A stretch of DNA of 64,000 nucleotides from JASHPR01 sp963833885 (lineage in GTDB: Bacteria > Actinomycetota > Actinomycetes > Streptosporangiales > Streptosporangiaceae). Location of the stretch: the NCBI GenBank assembly GCA_963833885.1, contig CAWHZU010000012.1, forward strand, positions 1-64,000. The letters are read 5' to 3'. The first letter of the stretch is position 1. Each line of letters begins with the position of its first letter. The position numbers were made by a program, and so were the translations under genes. A model generated the notes under the pieces. The model made no database searches, had not been told where the DNA came from, and saw only the letters and a program-made list of their open reading frames with translations. Shown one piece after another: positions 53,362 through 62,329 of this stretch.

Positions 53362-54273
53362 CTAGCCGGGATCGGGGCCGGTGGCAATGGGACGGCTGGG
53401 ATCGGCGGTCCACGCGGACCAGGAGCCCACGTACAGGCTCGCCGGGACGCCCGCCAGCTCCAGCGCCAGCACCTCGTGCGCGGCGGTGACTCCGGACCCG
53501 CAGTACGCGCCGATGCCGAGATCCAGCACACCCGACTGCCCCGCCGTGACGCCGAGGCCCTCGAAGCGCCGCCGCAGCTCGGCGCGCGGCAGGAACCGGC
53601 CGTCCGGGCCGACGTTGGCCGCGGTCGGCGCGCTCACAGCGCCCGGGATGTGGCCGGCCGCCGGATCGACCGGCTCGACCTCGCCGCGGTAGCGCTCCCC
53701 CGCCCTCGCGTCGAGCAGCACGCCGGACCTGGCCAGCGCGGCGGCGCCGGCCGCGTCCAGCAGCGGAAGCTGGCCCGCGGTCGCGGTGAAATCGCCCGCC
53801 TCGGTCGCAGGCTCGTCCACGGTGACCGGCTGCCCGGCGCCTGCCCAGGCGCGGAAGCCGCCGTCGAGCACCCGCACCTGGTCGTGGCCGAAGTACCGCA
53901 GCGTCCACCAGGCGCGGGCGGCGATCGTCGAGTCGCCGTCGTCATAGACCACGACCGGGTACCCGCTCCGGACGCCGAGCCTGCGCATCGCGGCCTCGAA
54001 GTCGGCGGCGGTCGGCAGCGGATGCCTGCCGCCGGAGCCCGGCGATCCGGCCAGGTCGGTGTCCAGGTTCACGAACGCGGCGCCGGGCAGGTGGCCCGCG
54101 TGGTAGCTGTCGATCCCGGGCGGCCCGCCCAGCCGCCAGCGCACGTCGAGCAGGACCGGCGGTGCGCCGCCGGCCAGCTCGCTGGCCAGCGACTCGACGT
54201 CGACCAGCGGATCGCCGGGGCGCCGCGATGCGGGTGTGGCGGCGGCCGAGGTGGGAGACCCGTCGGCGCTCAT
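53362..54273 (-). CDS. sseA: Thiosulfate/3-mercaptopyruvate sulfurtransferase (tandem rhodanese)
   Basis: A 303-aa two-domain rhodanese. Domain 1 (LVDVESLASELAGGAPPVLL, HLPGAAFVNLDTDL, VVVYDDGDSTIAARAWWTLR) is catalytically inactive, with Asp where the Cys would be. Domain 2 (GVLLDARAGERYRGEVEP, GHIPGAVSAP) has the active-site cysteine in AYCGSGVTAAHEVL. It transfers sulfur to thiol or cyanide acceptors in the cytoplasm. It stands upstream of a peroxiredoxin gene on the same strand. Confidence 0.88.
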   Translation of the reverse strand: MSADGSPTSAAATPASRRPGDPLVDVESLASELAGGAPPVLLDVRWRLGGPPGIDSYHAGHLPGAAFVNLDTDLAGSPGSGGRHPLPTAADFEAAMRRLGVRSGYPVVVYDDGDSTIAARAWWTLRYFGHDQVRVLDGGFRAWAGAGQPVTVDEPATEAGDFTATAGQLPLLDAAGAAALARSGVLLDARAGERYRGEVEPVDPAAGHIPGAVSAPTAANVGPDGRFLPRAELRRRFEGLGVTAGQSGVLDLGIGAYCGSGVTAAHEVLALELAGVPASLYVGSWSAWTADPSRPIATGPDPG

Positions 54274-54297
54274 GCTTGGGGATAACCTCTCATTTCC

Positions 54298-54349
54298 TGT
54301 GGAAAACCCGGAGAGATCCGGTGGGTTTCCCCGGGCTGGGTGTGGACAA
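54298..54349. other. Two DnaA-box-like sequences
   Basis: On the minus strand TTTTCCACA (54298-54306) and TTGTCCACA (54341-54349) lie in the 94-bp gap between the rhodanese and peroxiredoxin genes. TTGTCCACA is the consensus of Streptomyces-type DnaA boxes. Two boxes could regulate a gene or titrate DnaA. There are too few for an origin. Confidence 0.4.
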
Positions 54350-54367
54350 ACCCGTTACTCGCCGCGG

Positions 54368-54937
54368 TCACGCCGCCTGCGCCTGCAGCCAGCCGAGAAC
54401 CTCGGCGGCGTGCTGATTCGGCGGGAAGACCGGGTAGAAGACATGCTCGATCGTGCCGTAGTCCAGCACCAGCGTGAGGCGCTTGTACCGCACCACGCCG
54501 TCGGCGGCCGTGAACGTCGGCAGCCGCAGCCGCTCGGCCAGCACCAGGCCGGAGTCGGACAGCAGCGGGAACGGCAGCGCCAGCCGCTCGGCCGCCTCCG
54601 CCTGCTCCGCCGTGGTCTGCACGGACAGGCCGAAGACCTGCGCGCCGAGCGCGGTCAGCTCGTCGTAGTGGCTGCGGAACCCCATCGACTCGGGGGTGCA
54701 GCCACGGGCGCCGGGGACGTCGTCCCAGCCTTCGGGGAGCGCCACCCCCGGCGTCCCGGTCATCGGGTACACGTACACGATCGCGCGCGGGCCGAGCCGG
54801 GACAGGTCCACCGGTTCGCCGCTGGTCGCGGGCAGCGTGATCGATGGCATGACCGCACCGGTCAGGTGCGCGGCCGCGCCGTCGTCCTCGGGGACCGGCA
54901 GGTCCGCCGGCAGCTGCTCGTAGTTGCCTGCAGTCAA
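54368..54937 (-). CDS. Peroxiredoxin-like protein
   Basis: A 189-aa thioredoxin-fold protein of the AhpC/Prx type: LTGAVMPSITLPATSGEPVD, RAIVYVYPMTGTPGVALPEG and the probable peroxidatic C80 in GARGCTPESMGFR. Relative to PrxQ/Bcp there is an extra segment of about 15 residues between the TPG and the Cys motif. It lacks an obvious resolving Cys. It probably reduces organic peroxides; the partner reductant is unknown. Confidence 0.78.
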   Translation of the reverse strand: MTAGNYEQLPADLPVPEDDGAAAHLTGAVMPSITLPATSGEPVDLSRLGPRAIVYVYPMTGTPGVALPEGWDDVPGARGCTPESMGFRSHYDELTALGAQVFGLSVQTTAEQAEAAERLALPFPLLSDSGLVLAERLRLPTFTAADGVVRYKRLTLVLDYGTIEHVFYPVFPPNQHAAEVLGWLQAQAA

Positions 54938-55030
54938 GGTAAACCCTTTCGTCCGTCCAAGTCGCTAAGGGTACGTGGCAGTGGTGGGCGGGCCCACCTG
55001 GCACCGGCGCCGCTGACTTGGTTATATCGG

Positions 55031-56179
55031 TTACCGCGGCCCCGGCAACAGGGTCAGCAGGGGCACCGCCTGCTCCGCGAGCGTCAGCGAGCCGTGCATG
55101 CCGATCAGCGCGGACTCCAGGGGCTCCGCCCGGGTGGCCACGATCGCCGACGTGGCGGTCGACGCGGCGACCACGTCACCGATCCGCGGCACGACCCGGG
55201 GAACGACCGGACCGAACCAGCCCTCGGCGATCGCCTCGTCCCTGGAGACCACCCAGGCCCGGTGCCCGAGCACCTCGCGCCAGGCCGCGAGCACGTCCGC
55301 GGCCGCACCGGGCTCGGCGTAGACGTGCCTGGACCGCGCGTCACCGCCGAGCAGGGCCACGCCGTCGCGCAGCCCGGGCACCGCGTCCGCGTCGGTCCGG
55401 TCCTGGGGCGGCACGTCCACCATGCCGTGATCCGCCGTCACGTACAGCGCCGTTCCCGGCGGCAGCGCGCCCGCCAGGTGCTCGGCCAGCCTGTCGACCT
55501 GGCCCAGGTGATAGCGCCAGGCGTCCGATGAGCACCCGAACCCGTGCCCGGTCGAGTCGAGCTGCCCGTGGTACACGAAGGCCAGCGCCCGGTCCGAGCG
55601 CCGCAGCACGGCGGCGGCCTGCGCCGCGAGCGCGCCGAGCGTGCCGGCGGCGACCCCCTCCGCACCGCGCAGCGCCGCAGCCGAAAGCCCGGTCCGCAGC
55701 ACCGCGGGATGCGCAACGTGGAACCCTGCGATCCCGGCCGCCGCGGCGCGCTCGAAGATGGTCGGTCCCGGCTGCCAGCTGACCGGATCCACCCGGGAAT
55801 CCCAGCGCAGCGTGTTCAGCAGCCTGCCCTCTCCGGGCACCGCGACCAGGTAGCCGAGCACGCCGTGCTGTCCCGGCGGCGTGCCGGTCCCGAGCGAGGT
55901 CAGGCTCGTCGCCGTCATGGCCGGGAACCCGGCGGTCAGCGGCCGGCCGGACACCGCAAGCTCGGACAGGAACGGCGCGGCCGCCTGATGCCCGCGCAGC
56001 AGCTCCCAGCCGAGCCCGTCCACCACCAGCACGCATACCCGGTCCGCGGCAGGCAGCCGCAGCGGATTCGCCTCCCGCACCAGGCCCAGCGCGGCCAGCA
56101 GCGACGCCCCCAGATCGGCCAGGCTGTTCTCGCCATAGCCCGGCAGCGCGGGCAGCGACGCCGGCAGGTCGGTCAGCAT
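55031..56179 (-). CDS. Alkaline phosphatase superfamily phosphodiesterase, copy 1
   Basis: A 382-aa type I phosphodiesterase/nucleotide pyrophosphatase-like enzyme: metal ligand D54 (VLVVDGLGWELLRG), the nucleophile Thr region GFPAMTATSLTSLGTG (T89 or T91), HGQLDSTGHGFG, and ALYVTADHGMVDVP. No signal peptide is present. It overlaps the end of the GalT-like gene by 7 bp, so they form one operon. A close paralogue lies on the other side of that gene. The substrate is unknown; actinobacterial relatives are annotated as nucleotide pyrophosphatases. Confidence 0.8.
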   Translation of the reverse strand: MLTDLPASLPALPGYGENSLADLGASLLAALGLVREANPLRLPAADRVCVLVVDGLGWELLRGHQAAAPFLSELAVSGRPLTAGFPAMTATSLTSLGTGTPPGQHGVLGYLVAVPGEGRLLNTLRWDSRVDPVSWQPGPTIFERAAAAGIAGFHVAHPAVLRTGLSAAALRGAEGVAAGTLGALAAQAAAVLRRSDRALAFVYHGQLDSTGHGFGCSSDAWRYHLGQVDRLAEHLAGALPPGTALYVTADHGMVDVPPQDRTDADAVPGLRDGVALLGGDARSRHVYAEPGAAADVLAAWREVLGHRAWVVSRDEAIAEGWFGPVVPRVVPRIGDVVAASTATSAIVATRAEPLESALIGMHGSLTLAEQAVPLLTLLPGPR

Positions 56180-57177
56180 GCGCGGAACCGGTCGCGCAGC
56201 AGCCGGGCGGCGTTCTCCGGTGCCAGGTCCACGGCGCCCTCCCAGTGCAGGCGCTCCAGGAACGTGGAGTCCGAGCGGTAGAACGGCTTCAGGTTCGACC
56301 GGCATGCCAGCCGCAGGTTCAGCGGGTAGCCCGTGGTTCCAGGCGGCGCTCCATAAAGTGCGAAGTTGAAGCTCTCGAACCCCAGCTCCGCGTACCCGGC
56401 CAGGGCCAGCGCCAGCCCGTGCGCCAGTTCGTCGGTGAGCTCGGCGGTGAGCTGCGCGGGCGAGCAGATGCCCGGAACGAACGCGCGCAGTTCGGCCGGG
56501 GCGATCGGCGCGTAGCTGGCGACCCACTGGATGTTCCCGGTGTCCCCCAGCCAGCGTTCTCCGGCGCGCCGCTCGGCGTCCAGGTAGGCGTCAAACCGCT
56601 CCGGCGGCACGTCGGCGAGCAGCCGCTGCATAGTTGTCGGCAGCGGGTCGACGATCCCCTGCATGTGCGGGTGAAACAGCGAGCTGCCCGACGGCAGCAT
56701 GTGGTTGGCGTTGATCGACGCCCACTCCGAGCGCGGCTCCGCCGCCATCACCGCCTGGGCGTAGGCGACCTGCGTCGCGAGGTTGTCCGCGAGCAGCCGC
56801 CGGGTCAGCCCGCCGACCGGCAGGTAGTGCAGCCGGGGTGAGTAGACCGACACCGCGCTGTGCGGCGAGTACGCGTGCAGGTTCGGGAACAGCACCGCCT
56901 CGCCGTGGACGATCCGGCCCTCCGGGTGGATCCCGGGCGGCAGCTTCGGAGTCAGCCGGCCGATCCGGTCCGGGCAGAACGGGCAGCCCGGACGCGTCTG
57001 CTCGGCGAACTCCGCCAGGTCGAAGTCGATGGCCGGCATCAGGCCGCGGTCGGGCAGGATGCGCGAGGTGTGGCCGGTGAGCGGGTCGGAGCGCACCTCG
57101 ACCGTGGCACGGACCGGCTCGCCCGTGCCGGGGTCGATCATCTCGGCGGTCAGCAGCTCACATCTGAAGTCCATCAC
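56173..57177 (-). CDS. Galactose-1-phosphate uridylyltransferase-like (HIT superfamily)
   Basis: A 334-aa protein with the GalT-type active site H169-P-H171-M-Q173 (SSLFHPHMQG) and a possible zinc pair C65/C68 (CPFCPD). Other GalT-like features are NLHAYSPHSAVSVYSP and FNFALYGAPPG. It could transfer a nucleotidyl group between sugar phosphates, or act as a GalT-like phosphorylase. The usual gal neighbours are missing; it is sandwiched between two paralogous phosphodiesterases, so a joint nucleotide-sugar role is possible. Confidence 0.75.
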   Translation of the reverse strand: MMDFRCELLTAEMIDPGTGEPVRATVEVRSDPLTGHTSRILPDRGLMPAIDFDLAEFAEQTRPGCPFCPDRIGRLTPKLPPGIHPEGRIVHGEAVLFPNLHAYSPHSAVSVYSPRLHYLPVGGLTRRLLADNLATQVAYAQAVMAAEPRSEWASINANHMLPSGSSLFHPHMQGIVDPLPTTMQRLLADVPPERFDAYLDAERRAGERWLGDTGNIQWVASYAPIAPAELRAFVPGICSPAQLTAELTDELAHGLALALAGYAELGFESFNFALYGAPPGTTGYPLNLRLACRSNLKPFYRSDSTFLERLHWEGAVDLAPENAARLLRDRFRAC

Positions 57178-57192
57178 CGGCCGGGCGCGGCG

Positions 57193-58359
57193 CTACATGG
57201 CCGACAGCGTCAGCAGCGGGACCAGCTGGTCCGCGGGGGTCAGCGAGCCGTGCATGCCGATCAGCGCGGCCTGCCGCGGGTCCGTCTTCGTGGCCACGAC
57301 GGCGAACGGCCCGGCCGGGGCGGCGACCACGTCGCCGATCCGCGGCGCCAGCCGCGGGTCGACCGGCCCGAACCAGCCCTCGGCGATCGCCTCGTCCCTG
57401 GAGACCACCCAGGCCCGGTGGCCGAGCACCTCGCGCCAGGCGGCCAGCACGTCCAAAGCCGCGCCGGGCACGGTATACACGTGCCTGGCCCGCGGCTCGC
57501 CGCCGAGCAGCGCCACGCCGTCGCGCAGCCCCGGCACCGTGTCCGCGTCCACCCGGTCCTGGGGCGCCACGTCCACCATGCCGTGATCGGCCGTCACGTA
57601 CAGCGCCGTTCCCTGCGGCAGCGCGCCCGCCAGCTGCTCGGCCAGCTTGTCCACGTGCCCAAGGTGATACCGCCAGGCATCCGACGAGCACCCGAACTCG
57701 TGCCCGGTCGCGTCGAGCTCGCCGTGGTACACCATCGTCAGCGCCCGGTCCGACCGCCGCAGCACCGCCGCGGCCTCGGCGACCAGAGCGCCGAACGTGT
57801 TCGCGCTGACGTAGTCGGCGCCGCGCATCGTGGCGCGGAAGAGCCCGGTCTGCTGGGTTCCCGACTGGCCCACCCGGTGCGCGGCGATCCCGGCGGCCGT
57901 GGCCCGCTCGAAGATGGTCGACCCCGGCTGCCAGGCCACCGGATCCACCCTCGTATCCCAGTGCAAGGCGTTCAGCAGCCTGCCTTCACCGGGCACCGCG
58001 ACCTGGTAGCCGAGCACGCCGTGCTGTCCCGGCGGCCGGCCGGTCCCCAGCGAGGCCATGCTGGTCGCCGTCGTCGCCGGGAACCCGGCGGTCAGCGGCC
58101 GGCCGGACACCGCGAGCTCGGACAGGAACGGCGCCGCGGCCTGATGCCCGCGCAGCAGCTCCCAGCCGAGCCCGTCCACCACCAGCAGGCACACCCGGTC
58201 CGCCGGCGGCAGCCGCAGCACGTTCGGCTCCCTCGCCAGCCCCAGCGCCGCCAGCAGCGACGTCGCCAGATCGGAAAGGCTGCTCTCGCCGTAGCCCGGC
58301 AGCGCGGGCAGCGACGCCGGCAGATCGGTGATCATGGCCGACGGGCTTTCGGGTGTCAT
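57193..58359 (-). CDS. Alkaline phosphatase superfamily phosphodiesterase, copy 2
   Basis: A 388-aa paralogue of the gene at 55.0-56.2 kb, nearly identical over the first about 150 residues (DLPASLPALPGYGESSL, CLLVVDGLGWELLRGHQ, GFPATTATSMASLGTG) and in the metal site ALYVTADHGMVDVA. It diverges in the middle (AAHRVGQSGTQQTGLF). The start may be 58359 or the inner ATG 58335, which aligns with copy 1. It is 15 bp from the GalT-like gene. Confidence 0.8.
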   Translation of the reverse strand: MTPESPSAMITDLPASLPALPGYGESSLSDLATSLLAALGLAREPNVLRLPPADRVCLLVVDGLGWELLRGHQAAAPFLSELAVSGRPLTAGFPATTATSMASLGTGRPPGQHGVLGYQVAVPGEGRLLNALHWDTRVDPVAWQPGSTIFERATAAGIAAHRVGQSGTQQTGLFRATMRGADYVSANTFGALVAEAAAVLRRSDRALTMVYHGELDATGHEFGCSSDAWRYHLGHVDKLAEQLAGALPQGTALYVTADHGMVDVAPQDRVDADTVPGLRDGVALLGGEPRARHVYTVPGAALDVLAAWREVLGHRAWVVSRDEAIAEGWFGPVDPRLAPRIGDVVAAPAGPFAVVATKTDPRQAALIGMHGSLTPADQLVPLLTLSAM

Positions 58360-58369
58360 CGCGATCCCG

Positions 58370-58963
58370 TCACGTGCTGGTTGCCTCGGAGAGCGCCTGG
58401 GCGAACGCAAGGACCTGCCGCACCGCATCCTCCCCGTCCGCGCCTTCGCTGACCCGCATGGTCAGGTCGTCGGCGGTCATTGTCCCGGTGTACCCATGAT
58501 CTGCCTCGCAGCTCTCATCCCCGCAGTGCGCGGGCTCGAGCTCGATGTGCGACAGCACGTTCCAGCCGATCGTCAGCACCACCTCGCTGGGCATCGTGCT
58601 GCCCGGGACATACGAGGCCGGGTCCGGCACCACCCGGGTCACCGCGACCGAGGAGATCTGGGAGAACCGCACGGCCTCGGTGCTGGTCTCGGCCATCGGC
58701 CGGGATTCGGCGTCGCCGGGCTCGGCGGGGCTCTCGTCAGTGTGCGAGTACACGAGACGGGTCGGCGTGAGCGCCAGCACGGTCATGTGCCGCCGCACCT
58801 CCATGCCCGGGTCGAACAGCGTGTCGTGGGTCACGACGTAAGAAACCACCGACTCGGCCCCGAGGGCGGATGACACCGCGTCGTAGACCAGGCCCGGGTA
58901 ATAGCCACTTCGCTCGATCGCGGCGCGCATCCCGTCCTGAGCCGCGATTCTGGTATCCCTCAT
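58370..58963 (-). CDS. DUF5998 family protein
   Basis: A 197-aa protein of an actinobacteria-restricted family of unknown function: AIERSGYYPGLVYDAVSSAL, VVTHDTLFDPGMEVRRHMTV, ALTPTRLVYSHTDE, and a Cys pair in HCGDESCEADHGYTG. It is 10 bp upstream of the phosphodiesterase copy 2 gene, and this neighbour order (DUF5998, then alkaline phosphatase) is common in actinobacteria as I recall. Soluble. Confidence 0.8.
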   Translation of the reverse strand: MRDTRIAAQDGMRAAIERSGYYPGLVYDAVSSALGAESVVSYVVTHDTLFDPGMEVRRHMTVLALTPTRLVYSHTDESPAEPGDAESRPMAETSTEAVRFSQISSVAVTRVVPDPASYVPGSTMPSEVVLTIGWNVLSHIELEPAHCGDESCEADHGYTGTMTADDLTMRVSEGADGEDAVRQVLAFAQALSEATST

Positions 58964-59093
58964 CCCCCCATCCTGCCCTGTCTCGTGCATGCCGCTCACA
59001 TCGTGGCGAGATCGTTGGCCGGGCCCGGGACATGGAAAACCTCGATCGGCCACCATTCCCCCATGAATGACATGATAGGCCGAATAGGCACGT

Positions 59094-59816
59094 TTAGTGC
59101 TGGAACGGCACGTCCGAAACCGGACCGGGCAGGTACCGCATCAGCACCACGTCGCCGATCAGGCGGACCTCGGCCAGGTGCATGCGATGCCGCGGGTTGC
59201 CCGCTGGCAGGCCGGCGATGCGCGGCGCCGCGGGGTCGCCGACGAACAGCGGCGCCACCACCAGGTCAAGCTCGTCGGCGAGCCCTTCGGCGAGGAACTG
59301 CGCGAGCACGCCGCCGCCGCCCTCGACCATCAGCCGCCGCACTCCCCTGGCCGCCAGGTCGGCGAGGACCGCGGGCAGGCCGACTCGATCCTCCGGGCCA
59401 CCCGGCACGCCGCCCGCGCCGATGACCTCGACCCCGGCCAGACCGCCGATCCGCTCCCGTACCCGGTCGTGCTCCCCGGCCGGAACGTAGACCAGCCGGG
59501 CTCCCTCGCCAGCGGTGAAGAACCGCGCCGACGCGTCGAGGTCGCCGCTGACCGTGAGCGTGACCCGGGCCGGGCTCGGCGGCAGCCCGCCAGCAATGCG
59601 GCGGTTTCTGCGGGATTTTGACCGCACCAGCAGCGCCGGATTGTCGCGGCGGATCGTGCCGGCGCCGACCAGGATCGCGTCGCTGCCCGCCCGCACCTCG
59701 TCGACCCGGTCGAGGTCAGCCTCGTTGGACAGGATCAGCCTGTCGCCGGTGGCGTCGTCGATGCAGCCGTCGACGGACATCGCGACCGACAGCAGCACAT
59801 ACGGACGTTGCGTCAC
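59094..59816 (-). CDS. RibD C-terminal (pyrimidine reductase / DHFR-like) domain protein
   Basis: A 240-aa NADPH-binding reductase like the C-terminal half of RibD: VLLSVAMSVDGCIDDATGDR, AGSDAILVGAGTIRRDNPAL, MVEGGGGVLAQFLAEGLADE, LVVAPLFVGDPAAPRI. No deaminase half is attached. Standalone members reduce a riboflavin-pathway or tetrahydropterin-like intermediate, but without other rib genes the role is open. Confidence 0.85.
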   Translation of the reverse strand: MTQRPYVLLSVAMSVDGCIDDATGDRLILSNEADLDRVDEVRAGSDAILVGAGTIRRDNPALLVRSKSRRNRRIAGGLPPSPARVTLTVSGDLDASARFFTAGEGARLVYVPAGEHDRVRERIGGLAGVEVIGAGGVPGGPEDRVGLPAVLADLAARGVRRLMVEGGGGVLAQFLAEGLADELDLVVAPLFVGDPAAPRIAGLPAGNPRHRMHLAEVRLIGDVVLMRYLPGPVSDVPFQH

Positions 59817-59872
59817 GCTGGCCTCCGGCTGGCGCTCTCAGCCCGACCGTACCGGCCCTAGGCTCTGGTGCC

Positions 59873-60685
59873 ATGCTCTGGGGCAGGCCGCGGGCGAGCG
59901 GGTTTCTACTGGCGATGACGCTGCTCACAGCCATTCCCTTGAACGTGACGCCGCCGCGCGGATCGGCGCCTCCTCTGAACGTGACGCCACCGGGCGGGTC
60001 GGCTCCGTCCCGGCGGGCCGCGGGCGCCGCGATGACCTGGGCCCCGGCGATCGGGCTGCTGCTCGGCGCGCTGGCAGCCGCCGTTCTCGAGCTGGCCAGC
60101 CGGTTCGGCCACACCGGCCCGCTGCTCGCCGCCGCGCTCGCGGTCGCGACGCTCGCCGCCGGCAGCCGGGGCCTGCACCTGGACGGGCTGGCCGACCTGG
60201 CCGACGGACTGGGCAGCCGCCGCCCGGCCGGCCAGGCGCTGGAGATCATGAAGCGCTCCGACATCGGGCCGTTCGGCGTGGTCACGCTCGTGTTCGCGCT
60301 GCTGATCCAAGTCGCCGCGCTGGCCCAGGCCCAGTCGCTCGGCCGCGGTGTGGCCGCGGTCGCTGCCGCCGCCGTGGCCGGGAGGCTGTCGCTCACCTGG
60401 GCCTGCCGCCGGGGCGTTCCGGCCGCGCGCGGCAGCGGGCTCGGCGCCATGGTGGCCGGAACCGTGAATCCCCTGATCCCGATCGCGCTCACGGCCGCCA
60501 TACTGGCCGGGACGGCTGCGTTCTGGCCGGTCATCGGGGTCGCGATCGCCGCCGGACTGGCTTCCTCGGTCGTGGTGACGATCTGGGCGGTGCGCCGGCT
60601 GGGCGGGATCACCGGGGACGTGCTGGGCGCGCTGGTCGAGATCACGGTCACGGTGTGCCTGGTCGTGACCGCGGTCCGGGTCTAG
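59873..60685 (+). CDS. cobS: Adenosylcobinamide-GDP ribazoletransferase (cobalamin synthase)
   Basis: A 270-aa membrane enzyme joining α-ribazole and adenosylcobinamide-GDP, the last steps of vitamin B12 synthesis. Typical motifs are SRGLHLDGLADLADGLGSR (acidic active site) and EIMKRSDIGPFGVVTLVFAL. It has about six membrane segments. Near residues 24-48 the sequence LNVTPPRGSAPP/LNVTPPGGSAPS is a 12-residue tandem repeat, an unusual insertion in the first loop. The stop overlaps the convergent HIT gene by 4 bp. No other cob genes are in the window. Confidence 0.88.
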   Translation: MLWGRPRASGFLLAMTLLTAIPLNVTPPRGSAPPLNVTPPGGSAPSRRAAGAAMTWAPAIGLLLGALAAAVLELASRFGHTGPLLAAALAVATLAAGSRGLHLDGLADLADGLGSRRPAGQALEIMKRSDIGPFGVVTLVFALLIQVAALAQAQSLGRGVAAVAAAAVAGRLSLTWACRRGVPAARGSGLGAMVAGTVNPLIPIALTAAILAGTAAFWPVIGVAIAAGLASSVVVTIWAVRRLGGITGDVLGALVEITVTVCLVVTAVRV

Positions 60686-61098
60686 GCGGGCAGCACCTCG
60701 CGCAGGCGGCGGGCGTAGTCGGCGGCCTCGGCGTCGTCAGCGTATTTGGTCCGCGGCCAGAAGAAGCCGCGCAGGCCGTCGCCCTTGGTCCGCGGCACGA
60801 CGTGCACGTGCAGGTGCGGGACGCTCTGGCTGACCACGTTGTTCTCGCCGACGAAGCTGCCCTGGGCGCCGAGCGCGGGCGGCATCGCCGCGCTGACCCG
60901 CCGCACCCGGGTGAACAGCGGGCCGACCAGGTCGTCCGGCAGGTCGGCCAGGGTGACGTAGTGGGTCAGCGGCACCACCAGCACGTGGCCCTTGAACACC
61001 GGCCTGGCGTCGAGGAAGCCCATGGCGATGTCGTCGGAGAACACCACTTCGGCGGGGTGGGTCCCGGCGATGATGTCGCAGAACACGCAGTCGGTCAC
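60682..61098 (-). CDS. HIT family nucleotide-binding hydrolase
   Basis: A 138-aa HIT protein with the signature HLHVHV at 95-100, CVFCDIIAGTHPAEVVFSDD at the start and FKGHVLVVPLTHYVTLADL. Members hydrolyse AMP-amides or dinucleoside polyphosphates (Hint/AP4A type). Cytoplasmic; convergent with cobS. Confidence 0.9.
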   Translation of the reverse strand: MTDCVFCDIIAGTHPAEVVFSDDIAMGFLDARPVFKGHVLVVPLTHYVTLADLPDDLVGPLFTRVRRVSAAMPPALGAQGSFVGENNVVSQSVPHLHVHVVPRTKGDGLRGFFWPRTKYADDAEAADYARRLREVLPA

Positions 61099-61200
61099 GC
61101 CGGAACCGTAGCGTGCCGGGGGTCAGGCGGCCATTGTCCACCCGGGTGGCCCAACCTAGGATGACGAGGGTTCCCATCGCCGTGAGCCAGGGGAGGATCC

Positions 61201-62316
61201 ATGAAGACAAGGGCCGCGATTCTGCGCGGAACGGGCCAGGACTTCGAAATCACCGAACTCGACCTGGACGGCCCGAAGACCGGCGAGGTCCTGATCCGCT
61301 ACGTGGCCGCGGGCCTATGTCACTCGGACGAGCACCTCAGGCACGGCGACATCGTGCCGCGGTTCCCCCTGGTCGGCGGGCACGAGGGCGCCGGGGTGAT
61401 CGAGGAAGTCGGCGAGGGCGTCACCCGGCTGGCCCCCGGTGACCACGTGATCTGCTCGTTCCTGCCGGTCTGCGGGCACTGCCGGTGGTGCTCGACCGGC
61501 AAGTCGAACCTGTGCGACATGGGCGCCACGATCCTGGACGGGTGCCTGCCCGACGGCACGTACCGCTTCCACCAGGGCGGCGAGGACCTCGGCGGCATGT
61601 GCATGCTCGGCACGTTCTCCGAGTACTCGGTGATCTCGGAGAACTCGGCCATCAAGGTCGACCCGGACCTGCCGCTCGACAAGGTCGTGCTGATCGGCTG
61701 CGGCGTGCCGACCGGCTTCGGCTCGGCGGTGCACGCCGCGGCCACCGAGCCCGGCGACACGATCGCGATCTACGGCATCGGCGGGATCGGCATCAACGCG
61801 GTGCAGGGCGCGGCGCTGGCCGGGGCCCGCAACGTAATCGCGATCGACCCGGTGGCGCTCAAGCGGGAGACGGCCGAGAAGCTCGGCGCCACGCACAGCG
61901 CCGCCACCGCCGAGGAGGCGCAGCAGCTGATCACGGAGCTGACCCGCGGCGTCGGCGCCGACAAGGCGATCGTCACCGTCGGCGTGGTCGACTCCGAGGT
62001 GGTCACGAACGCGTTCAACGCGATCCGCAAGGGCGGCACCGTGGTCGTGACCGGCCTCGCGGACCCGTCCAAGACCACGATCGAGATTTCTGGCGCGATC
62101 CTGACCCTGTTCGAGAAGCGGATCCAGGGCAGCCTGTTCGGGTCCGGCGACCCGTTCCACGACATCCCGCGCATGGTCGAGCTGTACCAGTCCGGCGACC
62201 TCAAGCTCGACGAGCTGATCACCACCACGTACACGCTGGACCAGGTCAACCAGGGCTATGACGACCTAATCGCCGGCAAGAACATCCGCGGGGTGATCAA
62301 GTACGCCGACGCCTGA
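61201..62316 (+). CDS. NDMA-dependent (mycofactocin-type) alcohol dehydrogenase
   Basis: A 371-aa zinc alcohol dehydrogenase, group III. The catalytic zinc is bound by C40 (GLCHSDEH) and GHE, the structural zinc by CGHCRWCSTGKSNLC; IGCGVPTGFGSAVHAA and IYGIGGIGINAVQGA form the NAD site. The features DMGATILDGCLPDGTYRF and YTLDQVNQGYDDL are those of NDMA-dependent enzymes, which keep NAD bound and use mycofactocin as redox partner. AGGGGAGGATCC precedes the ATG. Mycofactocin genes are not in the window. Confidence 0.87.
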   Translation: MKTRAAILRGTGQDFEITELDLDGPKTGEVLIRYVAAGLCHSDEHLRHGDIVPRFPLVGGHEGAGVIEEVGEGVTRLAPGDHVICSFLPVCGHCRWCSTGKSNLCDMGATILDGCLPDGTYRFHQGGEDLGGMCMLGTFSEYSVISENSAIKVDPDLPLDKVVLIGCGVPTGFGSAVHAAATEPGDTIAIYGIGGIGINAVQGAALAGARNVIAIDPVALKRETAEKLGATHSAATAEEAQQLITELTRGVGADKAIVTVGVVDSEVVTNAFNAIRKGGTVVVTGLADPSKTTIEISGAILTLFEKRIQGSLFGSGDPFHDIPRMVELYQSGDLKLDELITTTYTLDQVNQGYDDLIAGKNIRGVIKYADA

Positions 62317-62329
62317 CCCCGGGATCGCG

